Assembly (NCBI GenBank): GCA_015487335.1
Contig: WFPZ01000283.1
Span: 1-15,794 of the forward strand
Direction: 5' to 3'
From: Paracoccaceae bacterium
GTDB taxonomy: Bacteria; Pseudomonadota; Alphaproteobacteria; Rhodobacterales; Rhodobacteraceae
Length of the DNA: 15,794 nucleotides
Part shown: positions 1-8,017 of the stretch, piece after piece
How the letters are laid out: every line of letters begins with the position of its first letter
Numbering within the stretch: position 1 is the first letter of the stretch
Program-made: the position numbers and the translations under genes
Notes under the pieces: generated by a model
Database searches by the model: none
Told to the model about the DNA's origin: nothing
The model's input: the letters and a program-made list of their open reading frames with translations, nothing else

Positions 1-160
1 CCTGCGCATGCAGCCGGGCAAGGCCCGTGGCGGCATTGGTTTCATCCACCGTGCCGTAGGCCTCGACCCGCAGGTCGTGCTTGGGCACCCGCGCGCCGTT
101 GCCCAGAGCGGTTTCGCCGCTGTCGCCGGTGCGGGTGTAGATCCGGTTGAGGACGACCAT
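1..160 (-). CDS. PduO-type cob(I)alamin adenosyltransferase, 5' part only
   Basis: The minus-strand reading from the ATG at 160-158 gives 53 residues and runs off the left edge, so only the N-terminus is present. It shows the PduO-family nucleotide-binding start: IYTRTGDSGET at residues 7-17, a basic GARVPKHDLRVEAYGT stretch, then VDETNA at 39-44. The family transfers adenosyl from ATP to cob(I)alamin in the cytoplasm, the last step in making adenosylcobalamin. A GGAGG ribosome site lies at 170-166, just before the start. The start follows the stop of the HIG1 gene by one base, so the two are almost certainly co-transcribed and perhaps translationally coupled. The family call is firm. Catalytic residues further downstream cannot be checked here. 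Confidence 0.88.
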   Translation of the reverse strand, partial: MVVLNRIYTRTGDSGETALGNGARVPKHDLRVEAYGTVDETNAATGLARLHAQ

Positions 161-161
161 C

Positions 162-365
162 TCAGCCTCCCTGGCGCACCACGACGAAGGTCACGATCAG
201 GACGACCGCAACCGCCTGGGCAATGACCCGCAGCCGCATGAGGCGGTTTGCGTGCTTGCGATTGAACTCGCCGCCCAGCGCGAAGCCCACGACGCCGATC
301 ATCAGGATGATCAGCACCGCGAAAACTGCTGCCGCCGTGAGAAGAAAGAGGGGGTCCTGAAGCAT
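162..365 (-). CDS. HIG1-type twin-transmembrane small protein
   Basis: This 67-residue protein has two hydrophobic helices (about residues 8-30 and 46-63) joined by a short basic loop. The loop carries R44-x-R46-x3-Q50, which matches the core of the HIG1 motif (Q/I)x3(R/H)xRx3Q, except that N40 stands at the first position. HIG1 proteins in mitochondria and in alphaproteobacteria are small inner-membrane proteins, and several family members are linked to cytochrome oxidase assembly or activity; that role here is inference. The start has an AAGGAA ribosome site upstream. The gene ends one base before the adenosyltransferase start, forming a two-gene unit. The coding frame is supported by this coupling and by the motif despite the small size. 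Confidence 0.8.
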   Translation of the reverse strand: MLQDPLFLLTAAAVFAVLIILMIGVVGFALGGEFNRKHANRLMRLRVIAQAVAVVLIVTFVVVRQGG

Positions 366-401
366 GTCCGGGTTCCTTTCTGATGTTCAGGTCAACCGCA
401 T

Positions 402-416
402 TTCGCCTGAGGCGAA
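402..416. repeat. Perfect 15-nt inverted repeat between SDR gene and HIG1 gene
   Basis: The sequence TTCGCCTGAGGCGAA has 6-bp arms and a 3-nt centre, in the 71-bp gap between the stop of the SDR gene and the start of the HIG1 gene. It is not followed by a T-run on either strand, so it is a poor intrinsic terminator. It could be an operator for the HIG1-adenosyltransferase unit or part of an RNA end structure. The function is unknown. Confidence 0.4.
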
Positions 417-436
417 CAGGGCTGCGCGTGGTATCC

Positions 437-1267
437 TCAGCTTTTCGAGATGAGCCAGTCGAGGGCGCGGGTGGGCAGAAGACGGCGCAGCGCGCCCATG
501 GCGTAGGTCGGGGTGGTCACGTAATAGCGCGGGCGGGGGCGGGGCGATTCCAGCGCGTGGATCAGCCTGGCCGTCACCGCCGAGGGAGGCCGCTCGAACG
601 GGTCGGGGCCGGTTTTCTCGTAGAGCCGCCGGAGCAGGCTGGCGCGATATTCCTCGGCGCGGGCGGAGTTCTTCCAGTCGATCCATTTCTCGAACTGGAT
701 GATGGCGTTTTCCCGGATGCGCGAGGTGATCGGCCCCGGTTCGATCAGCGCCACATGGATGCCGGTGCCCTTCATCTCCAGCCGCAGGGTGTCGGTAAGC
801 CCCTCCAGCGCGAACTTGGTGGAAACATAGGCGCCGCGCCAGCGCATCGTCACCAGCCCCAGCACCGAAGAGCAGTTCACGATCCGCCCGTGCCCCTGGG
901 CCCGCATCACCGGGATCACCCGGCGCGTCAGGTCGTGCCAGCCGAACAGGTTGGCCTCGAAGATCGCCCGCAGGGCGCCGCGCGGGATGTCCTCCACTGC
1001 GCCGGGGATGGCATAGGCGCCGTTGTTGTAGAGCGCATCCAGCCTGCCCCCGGTGCGTTCCAGCGTCTCCTGCACGGCCTCGGCGACGGAGGCCTCGTCC
1101 TCGTAATCGAGCCGGAAGCTCTCCAGCCCCTGCTCACGCAGGCGCGCGCAGTCTTCCTCCTTGCGGCAGGTGGCGAAGACGCGCCAGCCGCGCCGCGCCA
1201 GCGCATGTGCCGCGTCATGGCCTATGCCCGAGGAACACCCGGTGATGAGAACCGTGCCGCCTGTCAT
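437..1267 (-). CDS. Classical short-chain dehydrogenase/reductase (SDR)
   Basis: A 276-residue NAD(P)-dependent oxidoreductase with a complete classical SDR active site. The cofactor glycine motif TGCSSGIG is at residues 9-16, NNGA at 81-84, structural N106, S134, Y147 and K151 (YxxxK), and an EPGP turn follows. The NNGA order replaces the commoner NNAG. The length is slightly above the usual 250 because of a C-terminal extension that carries a substrate-side helix pair and ends in a hydrophobic stretch; similar proteins include retinol- and steroid-dehydrogenase-like SDRs. The substrate cannot be told from sequence. A GGGAG site precedes the ATG at 1267. The gene is divergent from parC across a 129-bp gap and is followed by the HIG1-adenosyltransferase pair 71 bp downstream. 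Confidence 0.88.
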   Translation of the reverse strand: MTGGTVLITGCSSGIGHDAAHALARRGWRVFATCRKEEDCARLREQGLESFRLDYEDEASVAEAVQETLERTGGRLDALYNNGAYAIPGAVEDIPRGALRAIFEANLFGWHDLTRRVIPVMRAQGHGRIVNCSSVLGLVTMRWRGAYVSTKFALEGLTDTLRLEMKGTGIHVALIEPGPITSRIRENAIIQFEKWIDWKNSARAEEYRASLLRRLYEKTGPDPFERPPSAVTARLIHALESPRPRPRYYVTTPTYAMGALRRLLPTRALDWLISKS

Positions 1268-1302
1268 GGATCGCTCCCGTGCCTGCTTTCCTGCCGGATG
1301 GA

Positions 1303-1331
1303 AGCCTAATCGCTCTGTCCGGCAATCTCAA
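1303..1331 (-). promoter_or_regulatory. Candidate promoter for the SDR gene
   Basis: Read on the minus strand, TTGAGA (1331-1326) and TAGGCT (1308-1303) are separated by 17 bp and lie 36 bp upstream of the SDR start, in the divergent gap with parC. The -35 match is good and the -10 is weak. The call is by eye only. Confidence 0.3.
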
Positions 1332-1396
1332 TTCACGACGGCGCCGGGGCGCGAAGGATTCTTTACCCCGCCGCGCCCCGCGGCTATCACCACCCC

Positions 1397-3727
1397 ATGA
1401 ACGATATCACCGACGAGCCGGGCGCCCACCCCAAGGAAGTGTCAGAACCGCTGCGCCGCGCCATTGGCGAGCGCTACCTGACCTATGCGCTTTCCACCAT
1501 CATGCACCGGGCGCTGCCCGATGCCCGCGACGGGCTCAAGCCGGTGCACCGGCGCATCCTTTATGCCATGCGCGAGCTGCGGCTGAGCCCGGGCGGAGGG
1601 TTTCGCAAGTCGGCCAAGATCTCGGGCGACGTGATGGGCAACTACCATCCGCACGGCGACGCCGCGATCTATGATGCGATGGCGCGGCTGGCGCAGGATT
1701 TCAACGTGCGCTACCCGCTGGTGGACGGGCAGGGCAACTTCGGCAACATCGACGGCGACAACCCCGCCGCCAGCCGCTACACCGAGGCGCGGCTGACCAT
1801 CGCCGCCGAGGCGCTGCTGGAGGGGCTTGACGAGGATGCCGTCGATTTCCGCGACAACTACGACGGCACCCTGCGCGAGCCGGTGGTGCTGCCGGCGGCT
1901 TTTCCCAACCTGCTGGCCAATGGCGCGAGCGGCATCGCGGTGGGCATGGCCACCAACATTCCGCCGCACAACATCGCCGAGCTGGTAGACGCCTGCCTGC
2001 ACCTCATCAGGGCGCCCGATGCCCGCGACGACACCCTGCTCAACTACATACCCGGCCCCGATTTCCCTACCGGCGGGGTGATCGTGGAGCCGCGCGAGAA
2101 CATCGCGAAAGCCTACCGCACCGGGCGCGGCGCCTTCCGCCTGCGCGCCAGCTGGGAAAAGGAGGATCTGGGCCGCGGCCAGTGGCAGATCGTGGTTACC
2201 GAGATTCCCTATCAGGTGCAGAAGTCGAAGCTGATCGAGAAGCTGGCCGAGCTGATCCAGACCCGCAAGGTGCCGCTGCTGGCCGATGTGCGCGATGAAA
2301 GCGCCGACGATATCCGCATCGTGCTGGAGCCGCGCTCGCGCAACGTGGACCCCGACATGCTGATGGGGGCGCTGTTTCGCAACTCGGATCTGGAGGTGCG
2401 CTTTTCGCTCAACATGAACGTGCTGATCGACGGGCTGACGCCCAGGGTGTGCAGCCTCAAGGAGGTTCTGCGCGCCTTTCTCGATCACCGCCGAGAGGTG
2501 CTGCTGCGCCGTTCGCGCCACCGCATGGCGAAGATCGACCACCGGCTCGAGGTGCTGGAGGGGTTCATCGTCGCCTTCCTCAACCTCGATCGGGTGATCG
2601 ACATCATCCGCTATGACGACGATCCGAAGACGGCACTGATGTTCGAGGACTGGTCGGCCGAACATCCCCGCGCCACCTCCGAGGCCGACTATATGCGCCC
2701 GGCGCTGCTGGCCGGTTCGGAGCCGCCGGCCGGGGCAGAGCCCTCTCTCACGGAGGTGCAGGCCGAGGCGATTCTGAACATGCGCCTGCGCGCCCTGCGC
2801 CGGCTGGAAGAGCTGGCCCTGCTGGAGGAGCGCGACGCCCTGATGGAAGAGCGCGCCGCGCTGGAGGACCTGCTGGAGAGCGACACCCTGCAGTGGGGGC
2901 GGATCGCCGATGAGCTGCGCGAGACGAAGAAGAGGTTCGGCCCCGGTTACGAGGGCGGCGCCCGGCGCACCCGGTTCGCCGAGGCCGAAGAGGTGGAGGA
3001 GGTGCCCCTCGAGGCGATGATCGAGCGCGAGCCGATCACCGTGGTGTGCTCGAAGATGGGCTGGATCAGGGCCATGAAGGGCCACATCGACCCGGCGCAG
3101 AAGCTCAAGTTCAGGGATGGCGACGAGGGGCGTTTCATCTTCCATGCCGAGACCACCGACAAGCTTCTGCTGTTCGGCTCCAACGGGCGGTTCTACACCA
3201 TTCCCGCGGCCAGTCTGCCCGGCGGGCGCGGCATGGGCGAGCCGGTGCGCCTGATGGTGGACCTGCCCAACGAGGCCGAGATCGTGGCCCTGTTCATCCA
3301 CCGCCCCGGGCGCCGGCTGCTGCTGGCGTCTTCGGCGGGGGACGGGTTCATCGCGGCGGAAGACGAGGTGCTGGCCCAGACCCGCGCCGGCAAGCAGGTG
3401 CTCAACCTCCGCGAGGGGGTGCGCGCCAGGGTGTGCCGGCCGGTGGAGGGCGATCACGTGGCCTGCGTGGGTGAAAACCGCAAGGTGCTGATCTTTCCGC
3501 TGTCGGAACTGCCCGAAATGACACGAGGCAAGGGGGTGCGATTGCAGAAATACAAGGATGGCGGGCTGTCGGACGCCACTACCTTCACCCTGGCCGACGG
3601 GCTCAGCTGGCGCGATCCGGCAGGCCGCACCCGCACCCAGAGCGACCTGCGCGAATGGCTCGGCAAGCGGGCCGGCGCGGGCCGCATGGCGCCGCGCGGC
3701 TTTCCGCGGGACAACCGGTTCACCTGA
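1397..3727 (+). CDS. parC: DNA topoisomerase IV subunit A
   Basis: This 776-residue subunit cuts and rejoins DNA in topoisomerase IV, which unlinks daughter chromosomes; its partner ParE lies outside the window. The N-terminal breakage-reunion domain contains DGLKPVHRRILYAM (45-58), the YHPHGD segment (83-88) and the catalytic tyrosine Y128 in the SRYTEAR context. A coiled-coil/gate region has QAEAILNMRLRALRRLEE, and the C-terminal third is a degenerate GyrA-like pinwheel with MGWIRAMKGH and RGMGEP blades. Alignment from memory to E. coli ParC places A89 at the Ser80 position and D93 at the Glu84 position. About 30 residues are inserted before QAEAIL relative to E. coli. The start has only a weak ribosome site; the position is chosen by family N-termini. 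The yjgN-like gene follows after 3 nt. Confidence 0.95.
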   Translation: MNDITDEPGAHPKEVSEPLRRAIGERYLTYALSTIMHRALPDARDGLKPVHRRILYAMRELRLSPGGGFRKSAKISGDVMGNYHPHGDAAIYDAMARLAQDFNVRYPLVDGQGNFGNIDGDNPAASRYTEARLTIAAEALLEGLDEDAVDFRDNYDGTLREPVVLPAAFPNLLANGASGIAVGMATNIPPHNIAELVDACLHLIRAPDARDDTLLNYIPGPDFPTGGVIVEPRENIAKAYRTGRGAFRLRASWEKEDLGRGQWQIVVTEIPYQVQKSKLIEKLAELIQTRKVPLLADVRDESADDIRIVLEPRSRNVDPDMLMGALFRNSDLEVRFSLNMNVLIDGLTPRVCSLKEVLRAFLDHRREVLLRRSRHRMAKIDHRLEVLEGFIVAFLNLDRVIDIIRYDDDPKTALMFEDWSAEHPRATSEADYMRPALLAGSEPPAGAEPSLTEVQAEAILNMRLRALRRLEELALLEERDALMEERAALEDLLESDTLQWGRIADELRETKKRFGPGYEGGARRTRFAEAEEVEEVPLEAMIEREPITVVCSKMGWIRAMKGHIDPAQKLKFRDGDEGRFIFHAETTDKLLLFGSNGRFYTIPAASLPGGRGMGEPVRLMVDLPNEAEIVALFIHRPGRRLLLASSAGDGFIAAEDEVLAQTRAGKQVLNLREGVRARVCRPVEGDHVACVGENRKVLIFPLSELPEMTRGKGVRLQKYKDGGLSDATTFTLADGLSWRDPAGRTRTQSDLREWLGKRAGAGRMAPRGFPRDNRFT

Positions 3728-3730
3728 GCC

Positions 3731-4921
3731 ATGGCGTTCGGCGTCCTTCAGACCGAATATGCAGGCCGAAGGGGGCGGCTGTTCGGCCTGGCGCTGCGCA
3801 CCAGCCTGATGACGGTGCTGACCGTGGGCCTCTATCGCTTCTGGATGAAGACCCGCCTGCGCCGGTTCTACTGGTCGGCAATCCGCCCCGGCGGTCATCC
3901 GCTGGAATATGTCGGCCTGCCGATGGAGAAGCTGCTGGGCTTCCTGATCGCGGTGGTCTTCCTCGCCTTCTACATCGGCATCGTGAACCTGGTGCTGATG
4001 TTCCTGTCGTTTTCGCTTCTGTCCACCAACCTGTGGGCCTATGCGCTGTCGTTTCTCGGAATCCTGCCGGTCCTGTTCTACGCCCGCTACCGGGCGCGGC
4101 GCTACATCCTGGCCCGCACCCGCTGGCGCGGCGTGCGCTTCGGGCTGGAGCCCGGCGCCTGGGGCTATGCCTGGCGGGCCATGGCGCATTGGGCGGTGAC
4201 GATCCTCTCGCTGGGCCTGCTGTGGCCGCGCATGACCTTCTGGCTGGAAAAATACCGCACCGACCGGACGCATTTCGGCTCCATGCCTTTCGTGCAGGGG
4301 GGCAACTGGAAAATGCTCTACCGCCCCTTCCTGCCGCTCATGGCCGCGCCTTTCCTGGGCGGCGCCGGGCTGGTGGTCGCCGATCAGGGCGACCACGCGG
4401 CGGGAATCGCCATCGCCGGGCTGGCCCTGCTCCTGGCTCTCTACGGGCTGGTCCACTACCGGGTGCACAGCCTGCGGCTGCTGACCGGCACCAAGACGGT
4501 GGGCGGGCTCGGGCTGCGCGCCCGCCCGCGCCCGGGGCGTGTGCTGCGCATCTACCTGTTCGGCTACGGGCTGGCGGGGCTGTCCCTGCTGGTTCTGGGC
4601 CTTGTCCTGGGGGGCGCGCTTTCAGTGCTGATCGCGGGCATGCCGGGCATCGACCTGAGCGCGGAAGATCCGTTCGCCACCGCCGCCGCCCTGCCGCTGT
4701 GGGCTTCGGTCATCCTCGGGGTGGTGGCCTATTTTGCGGTGTTCATCATGTGGTCGGTGCTGCGGCAGGTATTCGTGACCCTGCCCCTGATGCGCCACTA
4801 TGCCGAGACGCTGGAGATCACCGGCGCGCATCGCCTCGCGGAGGTCGAGCAGCGCGAGCGTGACGAGTTCACCGAAGCCGAGGGTTTCGCCGAGGCGCTC
4901 GACGTGGGGGCAGCCATATGA
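3731..4921 (+). CDS. DUF898 / YjgN-family polytopic inner-membrane protein
   Basis: A 396-residue membrane protein of the YjgN (DUF898) family. It has about eight hydrophobic segments (roughly 21-37, 66-94, 100-118, 145-165, 200-217, 223-241, 272-302, 322-345). The family hallmark is visible as a repeated unit: TVGLYRFWMKTRLRRFYW followed by HPLEYVG (about 31-62), SLGLLWPRMTFWLEKY followed by THFG (160-183), and a weaker third copy near 246-275 (TGTKTVGGLGLRARPRPGRVLRIYL). The last 40 residues are charged and probably cytoplasmic. No biochemical role is established for the family. It starts 3 nt after parC and overlaps the M48 peptidase gene by ATGA, so it is translationally coupled to the peptidase, and the two products probably act together at the membrane. 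Confidence 0.85.
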   Translation: MAFGVLQTEYAGRRGRLFGLALRTSLMTVLTVGLYRFWMKTRLRRFYWSAIRPGGHPLEYVGLPMEKLLGFLIAVVFLAFYIGIVNLVLMFLSFSLLSTNLWAYALSFLGILPVLFYARYRARRYILARTRWRGVRFGLEPGAWGYAWRAMAHWAVTILSLGLLWPRMTFWLEKYRTDRTHFGSMPFVQGGNWKMLYRPFLPLMAAPFLGGAGLVVADQGDHAAGIAIAGLALLLALYGLVHYRVHSLRLLTGTKTVGGLGLRARPRPGRVLRIYLFGYGLAGLSLLVLGLVLGGALSVLIAGMPGIDLSAEDPFATAAALPLWASVILGVVAYFAVFIMWSVLRQVFVTLPLMRHYAETLEITGAHRLAEVEQRERDEFTEAEGFAEALDVGAAI

Positions 4922-6066
4922 GCCGCACCGTGATCCGCGTGGGGCAGGAGCCGCCGGCCCTCGACGCCTTCGCCGATTTCTTCGATGGCCGCCGCCCGGT
5001 GGCGCGCCGCGCCGCCCTGAGCCTGGAGGCATGTCCCGGCGGGCGGGTTCTGGCAATCGCGCCGCCCGGCAGGGAGAGGCTGCTCTGGCCGCTGTCCGAG
5101 ATCCGCCGCGTTCCCGACCAGGCCGCCGACGACATCCTCGTGCTGGCCCGCGCCGGCGACCCTCTTTCGCGGCTGCTGGTCAGGGATGAAACGGCGCGCC
5201 GCGCCATCCTTTCCCTTTGCCACGATCTGGACCGCCGCCCGCCGGTGAAGGGCGCCGGGCGCCTGGTTGCCTGGTCGGTGGCGGCGGTGGCCTCGGTGGC
5301 GCTGATCGTCTTCCTGCTGGTGCCGGCGCTGGCCGACCGGCTGGCGGTTTTCATGCCGCCCGAGGGCGAGCGCGCCCTGGGAGATGCCACCTATCGCCAG
5401 ATCCGCTCGGCGCTGTCCGAGGACGGGCTGGAGCCGCTGCCCGTGTGCACCGATGCAGCCGGGGTGGCGGCGCTGCAGGCGCTGCAGGAGCGGATCGCCG
5501 GGCAGGCGGATCTGCCCCATCCGCTGCGGCTGGAGGTGCTCGACCATCCGATGGTCAACGCCTTCGCCCTGCCCGGCGGGCGCGTGGCGCTGTTTCGCGG
5601 CCTGATCGAAGAGGCCGCCTCGCCCGACGAGGTGGCGGCCGTGCTGGCCCACGAGATCGGCCACGTGGCCGGGCGCGACCCGACGCGCAACGCCCTGCGC
5701 TCTGCCGGGTCGATCGGGATCATCGGCCTGCTGCTGGGCGATTTCGCCGGCGGCGCCGTGGTGCAGTTTCTGGTCAACCGGCTCATCGAGGCCAGCTTCA
5801 GCCAGCAGGCCGAGGCCGATGCCGACAGTTTTGCGCACCGGACGCTGGCCGAGGCCGGCATCCGCCCCTCGGCCATGGCCGATTTCTTCGACCGTCTGCG
5901 CGCCCGGGAGGGCGAGCCCAGCCCCATCGTGGCGCATTTCCTCTCGCATCCGCAGATGGGAGACCGCATCGCCGCCGCCCGTGCCGCCGACGGCCTGCTG
6001 AGCGGCCCGGCCCGCCCGGCGCTGTCTGCTCGGCAGTGGGAAGACCTGCGCGGCATCTGCCGCTGA
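4918..6066 (+). CDS. Membrane-anchored M48-family zinc metallopeptidase
   Basis: The 382-residue protein has an N-terminal soluble region of about 110 residues, one strong transmembrane segment (about 115-137), then an M48 peptidase domain. Zinc-site residues are visible: H245-E246-x-x-H249 in LAHEIGHVAGRD, and the third ligand E299 in the QQAEADADSFA segment. The HFLSHP motif near 340-345 is also typical of the family. Between these lies a hydrophobic stretch (about 264-288) that may pack on the membrane. M48 enzymes of this class act in envelope protein quality control; the substrate here is unknown. The ATG overlaps the stop of the DUF898 gene (ATGA), which fixes the start. The N-terminal domain may be the adaptor to the DUF898 partner (inference). 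Confidence 0.9.
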   Translation: MSRTVIRVGQEPPALDAFADFFDGRRPVARRAALSLEACPGGRVLAIAPPGRERLLWPLSEIRRVPDQAADDILVLARAGDPLSRLLVRDETARRAILSLCHDLDRRPPVKGAGRLVAWSVAAVASVALIVFLLVPALADRLAVFMPPEGERALGDATYRQIRSALSEDGLEPLPVCTDAAGVAALQALQERIAGQADLPHPLRLEVLDHPMVNAFALPGGRVALFRGLIEEAASPDEVAAVLAHEIGHVAGRDPTRNALRSAGSIGIIGLLLGDFAGGAVVQFLVNRLIEASFSQQAEADADSFAHRTLAEAGIRPSAMADFFDRLRAREGEPSPIVAHFLSHPQMGDRIAAARAADGLLSGPARPALSARQWEDLRGICR

Positions 6067-6095
6067 TTGCCATGCCCGCCCCCGTGCGCTAGAGC
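6067..6095 (+). promoter_or_regulatory. Candidate promoter for the lipoprotein gene
   Basis: TTGCCA (6067-6072) and TAGAGC (6090-6095) are spaced 17 bp, directly after the M48 gene stop and 21 bp before the lipoprotein ATG. The -35 match is five of six bases. If real, the lipoprotein can be made independently of the upstream operon with a very short leader. Confidence 0.3.
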
Positions 6096-6116
6096 ATGTG
6101 CCAACAGGAGACCACC

Positions 6117-6701
6117 ATGCCCCGCAGACTCGTCCGTTTTCTTCCGCTCGCCTTTCTCGCCCTGCTGGCCGCCTGCGCGGCGCCTGCCGACGTGGACGAG
6201 CCGCCGGTGGACATGGGCAACTTCCACCTCGGCTACAACATCGTGGTGGTCGACAACCCCGAGATCGGGCCGTTCTCGCGCAAGGCCAGCGACGAGGAGT
6301 GGAAGGAGGTGCTGACCGAGGCCATCGATCGCCGTTTCGGCGGTTATGACGGCGACAAGCTCTATCATATCGGGATCAAGGTCGATGCCTACGCCCTGGC
6401 AGTGCCCGGCATTCCGCTGGTCTTCACGCCCAACTCGGTGCTGGTGCTGACGGTCAGCATCTGGGACGATGCGGCCGGCAAGCCCCTGAACGAAGAGCCC
6501 AAGGCCTTCACCGTGTTCGAGGGCCTCTCGGGCAAGACCCTCGTCAGTTCCGGCCTTACCCAGACCAGGAAGCAGCAGATGACCCGGCTGGCCAACAACG
6601 CGGCCCGGATGATCCAGGAGTGGATCCTGGAAAATCCGGAATGGGTCGGCCTGCCACCGCTGCCCGACAAGGCCGGGGAAGAAGCGGCCTCCGGCAACTG
6701 A
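6117..6701 (+). CDS. Predicted outer-membrane/periplasmic lipoprotein of unknown family
   Basis: A 194-residue protein with a textbook lipoprotein signal: basic MPRR, a hydrophobic core, and the lipobox LAAC with the lipidated cysteine at C20. The residue after it is Ala, which in proteobacteria usually means export to the outer membrane. The mature part is rich in acidic residues, with an FHLGYNIVVVDN strand near 42-53, a central DGDKLYHIGIKVDAYALAVPG region, and a C-terminal helix (LANNAARMIQEWI) followed by a Pro-rich, acidic tail. I do not recognise a family. An upstream in-frame ATG at 6096 would add seven residues; the start at 6117 is preferred because AGGAG (6106-6110) sits 6 nt before it and because it begins the signal peptide properly. 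It follows the M48 gene by 50 bp. Confidence 0.82.
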   Translation: MPRRLVRFLPLAFLALLAACAAPADVDEPPVDMGNFHLGYNIVVVDNPEIGPFSRKASDEEWKEVLTEAIDRRFGGYDGDKLYHIGIKVDAYALAVPGIPLVFTPNSVLVLTVSIWDDAAGKPLNEEPKAFTVFEGLSGKTLVSSGLTQTRKQQMTRLANNAARMIQEWILENPEWVGLPPLPDKAGEEAASGN

Positions 6702-6704
6702 CGC

Positions 6705-6733
6705 TTGATTTTCCCTCTCGCAGCAAGTAACGA
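6705..6733 (+). promoter_or_regulatory. Candidate tuf promoter
   Basis: TTGATT (6705-6710) and TAACGA (6728-6733) are separated by 17 bp, just after the lipoprotein stop and 55 bp upstream of the tuf ATG. The -10 is poor, so this is tentative. A start near 6740 would give a leader of about 49 nt containing the stem-loop at 6751-6767. Confidence 0.3.
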
Positions 6734-6750
6734 GCGCGCGATGCTGAATC

Positions 6751-6767
6751 GGGCCGCTTTCGGCCCC
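6751..6767 (+). other. Stem-loop in the tuf leader
   Basis: GGGCCG pairs with CGGCCC around a CTTT loop, 21 nt before the tuf start. The full 17-nt element differs by one base from the one at 9897-9913, before rplK. No T-run follows. It may be a weak attenuator or an RNA stability element. Confidence 0.5.
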
Positions 6768-6788
6768 TTAACAAGAGGCTAAAGGGCC

Positions 6789-7964
<1,176 letters not shown>

Positions 7965-7985
7965 TCGGGGCTTGTTCCCGAAGCC

Positions 7986-8017
7986 ACGCCGCGCCTTCGG
8001 GCGCGGCGTTTTCGTTT
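7986..8017 (+). terminator. Rho-independent terminator of tuf
   Basis: A perfect 10-bp stem (7986-7995 with 8000-8009) closes on a TTCG tetraloop and is followed by TTTTCGTTT. It lies 21 nt after the tuf stop and directly abuts the 3' end of the convergent acyltransferase gene. On the minus strand no T-tail follows, so it mainly serves tuf. Confidence 0.92.

Noticed and set aside
383..1309. A 308-codon plus-strand open frame over the SDR gene
   Set aside because: The opposite strand encodes a full SDR with all active-site motifs; this frame has no recognisable domain.
1442..4468. A 1008-codon open frame on the minus strand across parC and the DUF898 gene
   Set aside because: It is antisense to two clear genes. 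The product is rich in His, Gln, Arg, Ala and Gly with no domain, a typical GC-rich third-position shadow.
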